Below are positions 33,335-42,277 of a DNA stretch of 64,000 nt, piece after piece. The translations under genes were made by a program, and so were the position numbers. The stretch is from an uncultured Collinsella sp. (GTDB taxonomy: Bacteria > Actinomycetota > Coriobacteriia > Coriobacteriales > Coriobacteriaceae): contig UQLF01000002.1 in NCBI GenBank assembly GCA_900541875.1, positions 62,001 through 126,000 of the forward strand, given 5' to 3'. The notes beneath the pieces were generated by a model. It ran no database searches. It had not been told where the DNA came from and saw nothing but the letters and a program-made list of their open reading frames with translations. The first letter of the stretch is position 1. Every line of letters starts with the position of its first letter.

Positions 33335-34468
33335 ATGAGCACTTCGATTCAACCGAACGCGCCGTTTCGTGCCGATATCGTCGGCAGTTTTCTTCGTCCG
33401 CAGGCTGTAAAGGATGCCCGTGCCGCCTATGTCGCGGGTAAACTCGACGCTTCCGGCCTTAAGGCCGTCGAGGACGATGCCATTCGCGATTTGGTGGCCA
33501 AGCAGAAGGCCGCCGGCCTGCAGGTGATCACCGATGGCGAGTTCCGCCGCAGCTACTGGCACCTCGATTTTATGTGGGGACTCAACGGCATTGAGCGCCG
33601 CGCCTCGCGTACGGGCTACATGTTTCACGATGAGGAGACTACCGCCGACACCGCCGTGGTAACCGGCCCCATTAGCGGCGAGAACCATCCGTTCGTCGAG
33701 CACTTCAAATTTGTCAAGTCACTCGAGGGGGAGGGCCAGGTCGCACGGCAAACCATTCCGGCGCCGATCCAGACGTTCTCTGAAGTCACGCTCGACCGCT
33801 GTGATGGCCAGCAGGAGAGCCTGCGCGCCGTCTATAAGACCGACGAAGAGCTCGCCGATGCCATTGCCGCAGCATACCGCACCGTGATTGCCGACCTGTA
33901 TGCCGCGGGCTGCCGCAACATCCAATTTGATGACTGCACCTGGGGCATCTATTGCGATACCGACTTTGTGTCCAAGACCGGCATGAGTCCGGTTGACCTG
34001 CAAAAGGTGTCCGAGCTAGGTGTGGCGCTCAACAATGACGCAATCGCGGACAAGCCCGACGATCTGGTTATCAACACGCACGTGTGCCGCGGCAACTATC
34101 ACTCCACCTATGCTTTTGAGGGCGGCTACGACCCCATCGCGCCGTACCTGTTCGCACATGAGAACGTCGATGCGTTCTATCTGGAGTTCGACACGCCCCG
34201 CGCCGGTGGTTTTGAGCCGCTCAAGTACGTTGCCCCCGGCAAGAAGGTGGTGCTGGGACTGATCACTACAAAGGCGGCTGAGCTTGAGGACGAGGACGTT
34301 ATCGTCGAACGTATCCACGAGGCCGCAAAGTATGTGCCGCTCGAGAACCTGTACCTGTCGCCCCAGTGCGGCTTTGCCAGCTGCGAGATTGGCAACAAAC
34401 TGACCGAGGACGAACAGTGGGCAAAGATCGCGCTGGTCAAGCGCATTGCCGAGCGCGTTTGGAAGTAA
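33335..34468 (+). CDS. MetE C-terminal-domain-type methyltransferase (YxjG/YxjH-like)
   Basis: TIM-barrel protein of 377 residues, equal to the catalytic half of cobalamin-independent methionine synthase. It starts FRADIVGSFLRPQAVKDAR, typical of the YxjG/YxjH group. Zinc-ligand positions are present: the His-x-Cys of INTHVCRGNYHS and the Cys of LSPQCGFASCE. YLEFDTPRAGGFEPL is the conserved substrate loop. Stand-alone forms of this size may use a methyl donor other than methyltetrahydrofolate triglutamate. ATG 33335 follows AAAGGGAGA. The preceding LysR and palindrome suggest sulfur or methionine control. Confidence 0.88.
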   Translation: MSTSIQPNAPFRADIVGSFLRPQAVKDARAAYVAGKLDASGLKAVEDDAIRDLVAKQKAAGLQVITDGEFRRSYWHLDFMWGLNGIERRASRTGYMFHDEETTADTAVVTGPISGENHPFVEHFKFVKSLEGEGQVARQTIPAPIQTFSEVTLDRCDGQQESLRAVYKTDEELADAIAAAYRTVIADLYAAGCRNIQFDDCTWGIYCDTDFVSKTGMSPVDLQKVSELGVALNNDAIADKPDDLVINTHVCRGNYHSTYAFEGGYDPIAPYLFAHENVDAFYLEFDTPRAGGFEPLKYVAPGKKVVLGLITTKAAELEDEDVIVERIHEAAKYVPLENLYLSPQCGFASCEIGNKLTEDEQWAKIALVKRIAERVWK

Positions 34469-34591
34469 CGCTACCGTTCGCAGGTGACGGCGCGTGCGAG
34501 ACATGGCGTATCACGTACAATGGTTCGGATCGTATCGTTCGGGCAGGTTATCCGATATGCCTGATCGCCCTTCCATCATGAAAGGACTTCC

Positions 34592-35926
34592 ATGTCCCAA
34601 TCCTCGACGCCCGCCGTCACCAATGCCATCTACGATGCGTCATCGCTCGGCCGCCCGCGCATGTTTGTGTTGGGTTTGCAACACATGTTTGCGATGTTCG
34701 GAGCCACGGTGCTCGTGCCCGTGCTCACCGGCCTTTCCGTTTCGGCGACGCTTCTGTTCGCCGGCATCGGCACGCTGCTGTTTCATTTTCTATCGCGCGG
34801 TAAGGTGCCGGCATTTTTGGGCTCATCGTTTGCCTTTATTGCCGGTTATGCCGCAATCGCGCCCAACGGCGAGACCGAGCTTTTGCCCTACGCCTGCCTG
34901 GGCGTAGCTTGTGCCGGCCTGCTCTATCCGGTGCTCGCGGCCCTGTTCCGCGCCTTTGGCGCCAAGCGCGTTATGCGTTTCTTCCCGCCGGTGGTGACCG
35001 GCCCCATCGTCATTTCCATCGGCCTGATCCTAGCGAGCTCTGCCATCGCCAACTGCCAGACCAACTGGCTTGTCGCCGCTGTCGCTGTGGCCGTCATCAT
35101 CATCTGCAATATTTGGGGCCGCGGCATGGTCAAGATCGTGCCGATTTTGCTGGGCGTTGTGGTGAGCTATGCCGTTGCGGCTGCGTTGAGTGAGGTCGAT
35201 TTTTCGGGCGTTGCCGCCGCTCCGTGGGTCGGTCTGCCCATCGTGTGGGACAACACCGTGTTTGCGCTCTTTGGCCCGCAGTTCGATAGCGGTCTTGCCA
35301 CGACGGCCATCATCACCATCATGCCGCTGGCCTTTGCGACCATGATTGAGCACATTGGCGATATCTCCGCCATTGGCTCTACCTGCGAACGCAATTACAT
35401 TGCCGATCCCGGTCTGCACCGTACCCTGCTCGGCGATGGCCTGGCGACCATCTTGGCGTCGCTCTTTGGCGCTCCGGCCAACACCACGTATGGCGAGAAC
35501 ACCGGCGTGCTTGCGCTTACGCGTGTGTTCGACCCGCGCGTGATTCGCATTGCCGCCTGCTGTGCCATCGCGCTTTCGTTCTGCCCCAAGTTTGCTGCTG
35601 TGATCGCTGCTATGCCGGCGTGCGTTATCGGCGGTGTGTCACTCGTGCTCTACGGCATGATCAGCGCCGTTGGCGTGCGTAACCTCATCGAGAATCAGGT
35701 TGATTTCCAGAACAACCGCAACGTGCTGGTGGCGGCTCTGGTGCTCGTGCTTTCGCTCGGCATTGCCTACAGTACCGCCGGTGCCATCGTGCTGGAGCTG
35801 GGCGGCGTGACGATTTCGCTTTCGGGCCTTGCCGTGGGCTCGCTGGTGGGCATTGTGCTCAACGCCATCCTGCCCGGTAATGACTTTGAGTTCGATACTA
35901 CCGAGCTTGAGGAGACTGCTGAATAG
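34592..35926 (+). CDS. uraA: Uracil/nucleobase permease (NCS2 family)
   Basis: Membrane protein of 444 residues with about 12-14 segments. Family motifs include VLGLQHMFAMFGATVLVPVL, the FLGSSFAFIAG half-helix, and the substrate/proton region ATMIEHIGDISAIGS with its conserved Glu, followed by GDGLATILASLFGAPANTTYGEN in two runs. These match UraA-type uracil:proton symporters; xanthine cannot be fully excluded. ATG 34592 follows AAAGGA. It is single and ends before a strong stem-loop shared with the esterase gene. Confidence 0.93.
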   Translation: MSQSSTPAVTNAIYDASSLGRPRMFVLGLQHMFAMFGATVLVPVLTGLSVSATLLFAGIGTLLFHFLSRGKVPAFLGSSFAFIAGYAAIAPNGETELLPYACLGVACAGLLYPVLAALFRAFGAKRVMRFFPPVVTGPIVISIGLILASSAIANCQTNWLVAAVAVAVIIICNIWGRGMVKIVPILLGVVVSYAVAAALSEVDFSGVAAAPWVGLPIVWDNTVFALFGPQFDSGLATTAIITIMPLAFATMIEHIGDISAIGSTCERNYIADPGLHRTLLGDGLATILASLFGAPANTTYGENTGVLALTRVFDPRVIRIAACCAIALSFCPKFAAVIAAMPACVIGGVSLVLYGMISAVGVRNLIENQVDFQNNRNVLVAALVLVLSLGIAYSTAGAIVLELGGVTISLSGLAVGSLVGIVLNAILPGNDFEFDTTELEETAE

Positions 35927-35946
35927 CAGCTGCGTTCAGCCAAATT

Positions 35947-35988
35947 AAAAATGGCGTCCATGCGTATGTACGCGTGGACGCCATTTTT
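35947..35988. terminator. Bidirectional terminator between uraA and the esterase gene
   Basis: AAAAATGGCGTCCA and TGGACGCCATTTTT form a perfect 14-bp stem with A/T tracts on both sides. The last two bases overlap the stop codon of the convergent esterase gene. Confidence 0.9.
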
Positions 35989-36700
35989 AATGCGTCAGTA
36001 TCCAGTGGATGCCGCGCGCCATGCGCAGGTCAGTTTGGGCAAAGTGATTGCCGGGGTTGAGCTCCAGCGTTGTTGGAATGTCACGCTCTATAAACAGCTC
36101 TTCCATCGCGCGCGTGTCGTCGAGTACGTGCCGCATCATGCGGTTGGGCGTCTTGGTTTCCTTTTTACCGAGCGACAGATAAGCGGCGTCGGGCGTGGCT
36201 GTCATCGTGCGCTCGCGCGCGTAGTCGATAAAGCCGGGGAACCACAGCGACCCCGATGCACTCGCCGCGCGCTCAAAGACATCTGTTTGCCAAAGTGCCC
36301 ACAGTGCAAAAAGACCCGCCAACGAATAGCCGACAACGCCGCGCCAGGTGGGCGGTTGCGGGAGCGATGATTCGGCCTCTGGGATTATCTGCTTCAACAA
36401 CTCGTCAAGAAAACCAGCAGCCTGTCCGTCAAAGGGCTCGGCATCTCGTATAGTTCCGTCGCATTCCCAGGGGCTCAACTCGCGATTCCAATCGAGTCCT
36501 CCGATGGCGACAAGGGTGAACGGCGGGCAGTCGAGCTCCCGGCAGCGCTCGTAGACTTCACTACCGTCGCCCATAACCACGGGGAGGTAGATGACGGGCG
36601 TACCTTCCGCACGCTCTGAATAAACGGTTATCTGCTTCTGATGCGCTTCCAAGGCAGGCTTCTCTCGGTGTTGTGATATTGACAGCCTCAATTGTCGCAC
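35987..36700 (-). CDS. Alpha/beta-hydrolase, esterase-D/enterochelin-esterase-like
   Basis: Predicted cytoplasmic hydrolase of 237 residues. It has the nucleophile elbow VGYSLAGLFALWAL (Ser in GxSxG), strand VIYLPVVMGDGSEVY and PPFTLVAIGGLDWNRELSPW, and a late His in NPGNHFAQ that completes the triad; the Asp/Glu is less certain. This order fits the putative esterase family that includes enterochelin esterase and S-formylglutathione hydrolase. The natural substrate is unknown. GTG 36700 lacks a clear ribosome binding site, so the start may lie slightly downstream. Confidence 0.8.
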   Translation of the reverse strand: MRQLRLSISQHREKPALEAHQKQITVYSERAEGTPVIYLPVVMGDGSEVYERCRELDCPPFTLVAIGGLDWNRELSPWECDGTIRDAEPFDGQAAGFLDELLKQIIPEAESSLPQPPTWRGVVGYSLAGLFALWALWQTDVFERAASASGSLWFPGFIDYARERTMTATPDAAYLSLGKKETKTPNRMMRHVLDDTRAMEELFIERDIPTTLELNPGNHFAQTDLRMARGIHWILTH

Positions 36701-36727
36701 GCTGACACGGGGGCAGACGCTAAAAGA

Positions 36728-36762
36728 AAGGCGCGGAGCCGCTCGATGCGATTCCGCGCCTT
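36728..36762 (-). terminator. Intrinsic terminator of the purine permease gene
   Basis: AAGGCGCGGA and TCCGCGCCTT form a 10-bp stem; on the minus strand it is followed by TCTTTTA. It ends the 38100-36790 transcript. Confidence 0.78.
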
Positions 36763-36789
36763 GTTGTTTTGCTTTAGCAGACTATGCCG

Positions 36790-38100
36790 TTACGCCACGA
36801 AGAAGTAGACGAGGAAGGCAAGGGCTGCGATCCACATGAGCGGCTTGATCTTGGAGGCCTCGCCCTTAAAGAGCGCGACGATCACGTAGGCGATAAAGCC
36901 CAGGCCAATGCCGGCAGAGATGGAGTAGGTGAAGGGCACGCCGGCGACAATCATGAACGCCGGGAAACCCTGCGACACGTCGGACCAGTCGATCTCGGAG
37001 GCCTCGCTCATCATGAGGTAGCCGACGTAGACCAGAGCACCGCAGGTGGCGGCGCTGGAAACGATGGCGACGATGGGGGAGAAGAACGCGGCGAGAATGA
37101 ACAACACGCCGGTGGTGACGGAGGTGAGGCCCGTGCGGCCACCGTCGGCAGCGCCAGAGGTGGACTCGACGAAGGTGGTGATGGAGGAGACGCCCATAAA
37201 ACCGCCCACAGCAGCGGCGGCGGAGTCGACGATCAGGATCTCCTTGATATTCTCGACGTTGCCGTCGTCGGTGAGGAACTCGCCCTGCTTGGCCACGGCC
37301 ATCGCGGTGCCCATGGTGTCGAAGAAGTCACTCATGAGCAGCGAGAACGAGATGACGAGGAGCGTGGGGTCGGTAAGGACCTTGACGATGGCGGGCACGC
37401 CGCCGGCGTCGGCGATGGGGCCACCGATGCTCGAGAAGTCGAGCGGGGCGATGATACCGGTCGGAGCATGGGTCACACCTAGGGGGATACCGGCGATGAC
37501 GGCGACGACGATGCCGATGAGCAGCGAGCCGGGGACGTTGCGGCAGGCAAGGGCGACTGTCACCAGGATGGAGATGATGCCGACGATGAAGGTGGGGGAG
37601 GTGATGTCGCCCAGACCGACGAGTGTACCGGCGCCAGCGGTGATAATGCCGGCATCGCACAGGCCAATCATGGCGATGAACAGGCCCAGACCCACCGAGA
37701 TGGCGTGACGCAGGACAACCGGGATGGCGTCCATGATGGCCTCGCGCAGGCCACAAAGCACGAGCAGCAAGATGACGATACCCTCGAGGAAGATGACGCT
37801 CATGGCCACGTGCCAGTCACCGCCGCAGACGGTGGTGGTGATTCCAGCGATCATCGCGTTGACGCCTAAGCCCGACGCGCAGGCGAGCGGGCGGTTAGCG
37901 AAGATGCCCATGCAGATGGTCATGATGCCGGCGCCCAGGCAGGTGGCGCAGGCGAGCGCTCCCGCATCGATGCCAGCGCCCGAGAGCACCGCGGGGTTGA
38001 CGGCGATGATGTAGGCCATCGCCAGGAATGTTGTCAGTCCAGCGCGGAGTTCGGTCCCGATTGTGGACTTGCGCTCACTGACGTGAAATAGTTCGTCCAT
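36790..38100 (-). CDS. AzgA-type NCS2 purine permease (guanine/hypoxanthine/adenine)
   Basis: Membrane protein of 436 residues. Motifs: ELRAGLTTFLAMAYIIAVNPAVL in two runs, the first-helix signature of AzgA permeases; LACASGLGVNAMIAG; LLMSDFFDTMGTAMAVAKQGE with the conserved Asp; and ESTSGAADGGRTGLTSVTTG in the Glu/substrate region. These proteins import purine bases with protons. ATG 38100 (MDELFHVSERKST) follows GGAAAGG; the longer frame to 38157 has no site. I looked for a purine riboswitch in the 190-base leader and did not see one. Confidence 0.92.
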   Translation of the reverse strand: MDELFHVSERKSTIGTELRAGLTTFLAMAYIIAVNPAVLSGAGIDAGALACATCLGAGIMTICMGIFANRPLACASGLGVNAMIAGITTTVCGGDWHVAMSVIFLEGIVILLLVLCGLREAIMDAIPVVLRHAISVGLGLFIAMIGLCDAGIITAGAGTLVGLGDITSPTFIVGIISILVTVALACRNVPGSLLIGIVVAVIAGIPLGVTHAPTGIIAPLDFSSIGGPIADAGGVPAIVKVLTDPTLLVISFSLLMSDFFDTMGTAMAVAKQGEFLTDDGNVENIKEILIVDSAAAAVGGFMGVSSITTFVESTSGAADGGRTGLTSVTTGVLFILAAFFSPIVAIVSSAATCGALVYVGYLMMSEASEIDWSDVSQGFPAFMIVAGVPFTYSISAGIGLGFIAYVIVALFKGEASKIKPLMWIAALAFLVYFFVA

Positions 38101-38293
38101 GCATACCCTTTCCTTGTTCGGCCCCGAGTTTAGGCCGATTGACACGAACTCACCCACTATATCGCCTTTGTGAAGTTGGTGTTCCTCGCATGTTGATGTT
38201 CGGCGGTTTGTAACGGACGGGCGGTATCTTTCGCATGAAATTGTGTAGGTACCGTATACTTAAGCGGTTACAACGACCCCTATGGAGGAACGT

Positions 38294-38713
38294 ATGATTA
38301 AAGAGCTTTGCCACGACGAGGCTATCCTGTCCCAGCGTTGCGAGGTTGCGACTGTCGAGGACGAGTCGGTTGCTCAGGACCTGATCGATACCATCAAGTC
38401 GCTCGACGATGCCGGCTGCTTGGCCGCCAACCAGATCGGCGTCACCAAGAAGGTCTGCGTCTATCTGGACGACGCCGGTGAGCCCCACGTGCTTTACAAC
38501 CCCCGTCTGGTGTTTGGCCTGGGCGCCAGCAAGATGGAGGAGAGCTGCCTGACGCACGAGGAGGTCACCAAGTCCACGCGCTACATCAAGTGCAAGGTTG
38601 CCTTTGACCAGATCGTCGACGGCAAGATGAAGGAGTGCCGCCGCGACTACGCGGGCTTTGAGGCGCAGATGATCCAGCATATGATCGATCACTGCCAAGG
38701 CAAACTTGTCTAG
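38294..38713 (+). CDS. Peptide-deformylase homologue with substituted catalytic motif
   Basis: Protein of 139 residues with the deformylase fold. Motif 1 is CLAANQIGV (family GVGLAAPQ), motif 2 is EESCLTHEE (family EGCLS), and motif 3 is IQHMIDHCQG where the family reads HEIDH. The metal-binding Cys and both His remain, but the catalytic Glu of HExxH is Met. A canonical deformylation mechanism is therefore doubtful. A second deformylase with intact HEIDH lies at 52240-52650. ATG 38294 has GGAGG seven bases ahead; it is a single gene with a terminator. Confidence 0.85.
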   Translation: MIKELCHDEAILSQRCEVATVEDESVAQDLIDTIKSLDDAGCLAANQIGVTKKVCVYLDDAGEPHVLYNPRLVFGLGASKMEESCLTHEEVTKSTRYIKCKVAFDQIVDGKMKECRRDYAGFEAQMIQHMIDHCQGKLV

Positions 38714-38746
38714 GGTGACTACAGCACCGCACTTCGTCTCTTTTGG

Positions 38747-38785
38747 TCCGGACGTGACATTGTTGTCATGTCCGGGCTTTTGTGT
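38747..38785 (+). terminator. Intrinsic terminator after the deformylase-like gene
   Basis: TCCGGACGTGACA and TGTCATGTCCGGG pair across a short loop, followed by CTTTTGTGTTT. Confidence 0.8.
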
Positions 38786-38844
38786 TTAGCGCCTTTTTGT
38801 TTGGAGACAATAACCTTAGCAGGAACGTAAAGCTAGGAGGCGCT

Positions 38845-39810
38845 ATGTGTACGAGCATTCGATTTACCGATAATTCCGGCCACATGTATCTAGGCCGCAA
38901 CCTAGACTGGAGCTTTGACTACGGCCAACAGGTTCGCGTGATGCCGCGCGGGTTCCACGTCCCGTATTCGTTTATCGACGAGGCGTCGGCGGCCCACGCG
39001 GTAATCGGCATGTGCATCGATTACAGGAACTATCCCATGTTTTTCGATTGCGGTAACGATGCGGGTCTGGCTGTGGCGGGGCTCAACTTTCCTGGCTATG
39101 CCGAGTATGCCGAGGGCCCTGTCGACGGCAAGAACAATATTGCGGCCTATGAGTTTCCCCTGTGGGTGGCAGCGACGTTCTCGACGGTCGATGAGGTCGA
39201 GGCCGCGCTGCGCGACACGGTGATTGTCGCCAAATCTGCCGGAGAGGGGCTGGGCGTGTCGCTGCTCCATTGGATTATCGGCGACAGCCAGCGCAGCATC
39301 GTGGTCGAGATGATGGCTGACGGCCTGCATGTATACGACAATCCGGTCGACACCCTTGCCAATCAGCCGACTTTCCCGTGGCACATGGAAAACCTGCGCA
39401 CCTATATCACCGCCACAAGCGATTTTCCGCAGACGGCGACATGGCGTGGCGCCGAGCTTAAGCCCTATGGAGCCGGTGCCGGCATGCGCGGCATTCCGGG
39501 CGATTGCTATTCGCCGAGCCGTTTTGTAAAGGCGGCGTACCTCAATGCCAATTACCCACAAAAGGAGAGCGAGACCGAAAACGTCGTTCGCATGTTCCGC
39601 TCACTCGAGGGCGTGGTGATGATCGAGGGAGCGTCCAGGATGGGCGATGGCAAGTTCGAGAAGACTATCTACACCGGATGCTTTAGCGCGCGCACGGGCA
39701 ATTATTACTACGCGATGTATGGGGATCCGTCGATTCGCTACGTGAGCCTGATGGATGCCGAGGGCGCGAGCCCCGATAGGCTCGTGGTTCCCGAGCCGCG
39801 TCGTTCGTAG
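38845..39810 (+). CDS. bsh: Choloylglycine hydrolase family protein (probable bile salt hydrolase)
   Basis: Ntn hydrolase of 321 residues. After removal of Met1 the nucleophile Cys2 is exposed (MCTSIRFTDNSG). Arg18 and Asp21 of the active site are in YLGRNLDWSFDYG. AGLNFPGYAEY supplies the oxyanion-hole Asn, VYDNPVDTLANQPTFPWH and SPSRFVKAAYL match the later conserved Asn and Arg. No signal peptide, as usual. The enzyme would release glycine or taurine from conjugated bile acids, a common trait of gut Actinobacteria; penicillin-V-acylase-like activity is the alternative. ATG 38845 follows AGGAGGC. Confidence 0.88.
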   Translation: MCTSIRFTDNSGHMYLGRNLDWSFDYGQQVRVMPRGFHVPYSFIDEASAAHAVIGMCIDYRNYPMFFDCGNDAGLAVAGLNFPGYAEYAEGPVDGKNNIAAYEFPLWVAATFSTVDEVEAALRDTVIVAKSAGEGLGVSLLHWIIGDSQRSIVVEMMADGLHVYDNPVDTLANQPTFPWHMENLRTYITATSDFPQTATWRGAELKPYGAGAGMRGIPGDCYSPSRFVKAAYLNANYPQKESETENVVRMFRSLEGVVMIEGASRMGDGKFEKTIYTGCFSARTGNYYYAMYGDPSIRYVSLMDAEGASPDRLVVPEPRRS

Positions 39811-39832
39811 CTCACTGGTCCGTTGCGACATA

Positions 39833-39869
39833 AAACGGCCTCGCACCTCTTATGAGATGCGAGGCCGTT
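39833..39869. terminator. Bidirectional terminator between bsh and kup
   Basis: AAACGGCCTCGCA and TGCGAGGCCGTT form a 12-bp stem between two convergent genes; A-rich on the left side, short T-run on the right. Confidence 0.8.
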
Positions 39870-39891
39870 GTCGTCAATGGCTGGTGGCGTG

Positions 39892-42120
39892 TTAGAAGTT
39901 GGCGTCGTTGAACTGGGTGCTCTCGAGTCCGTCGAGTTGCTGTTCGGGTGTATCGGCGACGCTCTCGAGCAGCTCGGTGGGATCGACGTTCATGCTCTTG
40001 CCGGCCTCGTTGCCGTTGACCAAGTCGTCCGAGAAGATGTCGACCTCCATTTCCTCGGCCTCTTCGATCTGAACCTCGAGCGGCACCTGGGTGCGCACAA
40101 GTTTGACGGCCGGGCGCATGCGGGCAAAGAGCGGTACGTACTCAATGATGATGGCCGAGTTCTCGAGACCGTACCAGCGTGCCGGGCTTCCGCAGGCGCG
40201 GCGGACGGCGTACTTGATGGCCATCACGCGGTGGTCATTGCGGTTGATGTCCGTTTCGGGGGCAAGCATCTTACGCAGCATGCAAAAGCGGAAGTCACCT
40301 ACGTTGCCGCGCGTCTCGTAGATGGAGTAGGTGTGATGTTGCGGCGGCAGCTCGCCCGATGCCATCAAGTCGCCAACGATCTGACGCAGATAAGCGTTGA
40401 CGCGTTGGTTGACTTTAAAGCCCAGGTCCAGGCGCACGCGGAATAAAAAGTCCGTGCCAAAGGTCTCGACGGAATACTCGTGCGTATAGGGTTCGTCGGT
40501 AACGTGCACGTTGATGAACCAATATGCCTTGGCGCGCTTGGGATGTTTGTCTAGGATGGAATAGAGCACGTCGCGGTCGAGCGTGAGCGGATCGGGGCTG
40601 TTGGTGAGGAACACCAGGTTGTCGGCGAGCACGGGGTAGGTCTCGTCGTTGCGCAGGCGGTTGAGCTGATCGATGTACTTGGAGACGGGCAGCAGGATCG
40701 TCTGCGTGCGCTCGATGGCGGTGCCGCGGCGCCACACGTACATAAGGCCAAACAGCAGTGCGGCCAAGAAGATCATCACATAGCCGCCGTCAAAGAACAT
40801 GGTGAGGCACGAGGCGAAGAAGCACAGCTCGATGGCACCAAAGAGCAGGGCGAAGACGCAGGCACCCAGCCTGTGCTTGAGGATGCCGGCGATGTAGCTC
40901 GTCAAAAGCGTCGTGGTCATGAGCATGGTCACGGTAATGGCGAGGCCGTAGGCGCTCTCCATGCGCTCGGAGTTTTGGAACAGCAGCACGATGAAGATGC
41001 AGCCGACCCACATGATGTTGTTGACGAGCGGAATATAGAGCTGCCCCTTGGTGTCGCTGGGGTAGTGGATGCGCAGATGCGGCATAAGGTTGAGACGCGT
41101 TGCCTCGGATACCAGCGAGAACGAGCCGGTGATGAGCGCCTGCGAGGCAATGATGGCCGCCACGGCCGAAAGCACGATGGCAAAGGGGCGCAGGGGCTCA
41201 GGAAGCATCATATAGAACGGGTTGACGATATCCATCGCGAGCATCTGGGGATTGGAATTGTTGGCGAGCAGCCAAGCGCCCTGACCCAGATAGTTAAGGA
41301 TGAGGGCCGCCTTTACGAACGGCCAGGATGCGTAAATGTTAGCCTTGCCCACGTGACCCATGTCCGAATAGAGCGCCTCGGCGCCGGTCGTCGACAGGAA
41401 GACGAAGCCGAGCACCATGATGCCCGAGTGGTTGATGGGCGAGAACAGGAACATGATGCCGCGGATGGGGTTGAGCGCGCGCAGGATGGACAGGTTGCCG
41501 AGCATGTTGAACAGGCCGGCGCCAGCCAAGAACAGGAACCACAGCGTCATAAGCGGGCCGAACAGCTTGCCGATTGACGAGGTGCCGGCGCGCTGCATGG
41601 CAAACAGGCCGCAGATAATGATGATGGTGATGATGATGACGTTGGTCTGGCCGTCACCCAAAAGCGCATGGCCCCACTCGATAGTGCGCAAGCCCTCGAT
41701 GGCCGTGGTAACCGTGACGGCGGGGGTGAGGATGCCGTCGGCGAGCAGCGCCGCGCCGCCGATCATGGCGGGGAGAATCAGCCATGGCGCCACCTTGCGC
41801 ACGAGACTGAACAGGGCGAAGATGCCGCCTTCGTTGTGGTTGTCGGCCTTCATGGCGATTACCACGTACTTGACCGTGGTCACGAGCGTCATGGTCCAGA
41901 TGACGAGCGAAAGCGCGCCCAGGATCATGTCCTCGCTGACGGTACCGATGCCGCCGTTGTTGGCGACGATTGATTTCATGGTGTACATGGGGCTCGTGCC
42001 GATGTCGCCATAGACGACGCCGAGCGTTACGAGCAGCATGCCAGCGGAGAGGGGGATGGCTCCGTGCCCGCCTTGCCCGCGCTGGTCTTGGAGGTTTGCC
42101 TCCAGTTTGTTGTGTGCCAC
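39892..42120 (-). CDS. kup: Kup family potassium transporter
   Basis: Potassium:proton symporter of about 742 residues, longer than E. coli Kup (622) because of an extended cytoplasmic tail. The start of the first helix, GVVYGDIGTSPMYTMKSI, is the Kup signature, followed by EDMILGALSLVIWTMTLVTTVKYV in two runs and about twelve membrane segments to residue ~490. The tail carries long acidic stretches (EVQIEEAEEMEVDIFSDD). ATG 42138 has no ribosome binding site, whereas GTG 42120 has AAGGGAG five bases ahead, so the latter is preferred. No c-di-AMP riboswitch is visible upstream. Confidence 0.92.
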   Translation of the reverse strand: MAHNKLEANLQDQRGQGGHGAIPLSAGMLLVTLGVVYGDIGTSPMYTMKSIVANNGGIGTVSEDMILGALSLVIWTMTLVTTVKYVVIAMKADNHNEGGIFALFSLVRKVAPWLILPAMIGGAALLADGILTPAVTVTTAIEGLRTIEWGHALLGDGQTNVIIITIIIICGLFAMQRAGTSSIGKLFGPLMTLWFLFLAGAGLFNMLGNLSILRALNPIRGIMFLFSPINHSGIMVLGFVFLSTTGAEALYSDMGHVGKANIYASWPFVKAALILNYLGQGAWLLANNSNPQMLAMDIVNPFYMMLPEPLRPFAIVLSAVAAIIASQALITGSFSLVSEATRLNLMPHLRIHYPSDTKGQLYIPLVNNIMWVGCIFIVLLFQNSERMESAYGLAITVTMLMTTTLLTSYIAGILKHRLGACVFALLFGAIELCFFASCLTMFFDGGYVMIFLAALLFGLMYVWRRGTAIERTQTILLPVSKYIDQLNRLRNDETYPVLADNLVFLTNSPDPLTLDRDVLYSILDKHPKRAKAYWFINVHVTDEPYTHEYSVETFGTDFLFRVRLDLGFKVNQRVNAYLRQIVGDLMASGELPPQHHTYSIYETRGNVGDFRFCMLRKMLAPETDINRNDHRVMAIKYAVRRACGSPARWYGLENSAIIIEYVPLFARMRPAVKLVRTQVPLEVQIEEAEEMEVDIFSDDLVNGNEAGKSMNVDPTELLESVADTPEQQLDGLESTQFNDANF

Positions 42121-42219
42121 GAGGACTCCCTTAGACATCCGGTTATCTGTCTAGGACAAAAAACTTTATGCCGTCTTTATACATACAAGAGCAGTTTGGC
42201 ACATCGGGTTATTTTAGAC

Positions 42220-42243
42220 AATAATCCTCAGCTGGGGATTATT
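42220..42243. terminator. Weak stem-loop downstream of the EamA gene
   Basis: AATAATCC and GGATTATT pair around CTCAGCTGGG. It is 35 bases past the EamA stop and may end that transcript or be part of the kup promoter region. Confidence 0.4.
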
Positions 42244-42277
42244 TATCTACGCAGGTAGCATTTCAAAGCAGGGGCTT

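Noticed and set aside
38101..38293. Purine riboswitch upstream of the AzgA-type permease
   Set aside because: The characteristic three-way-junction loops are not found on either strand.
42121..42277. c-di-AMP (ydaO) riboswitch upstream of kup
   Set aside because: Potassium transporter genes often carry one, but the leader is short and none of the conserved blocks is visible.
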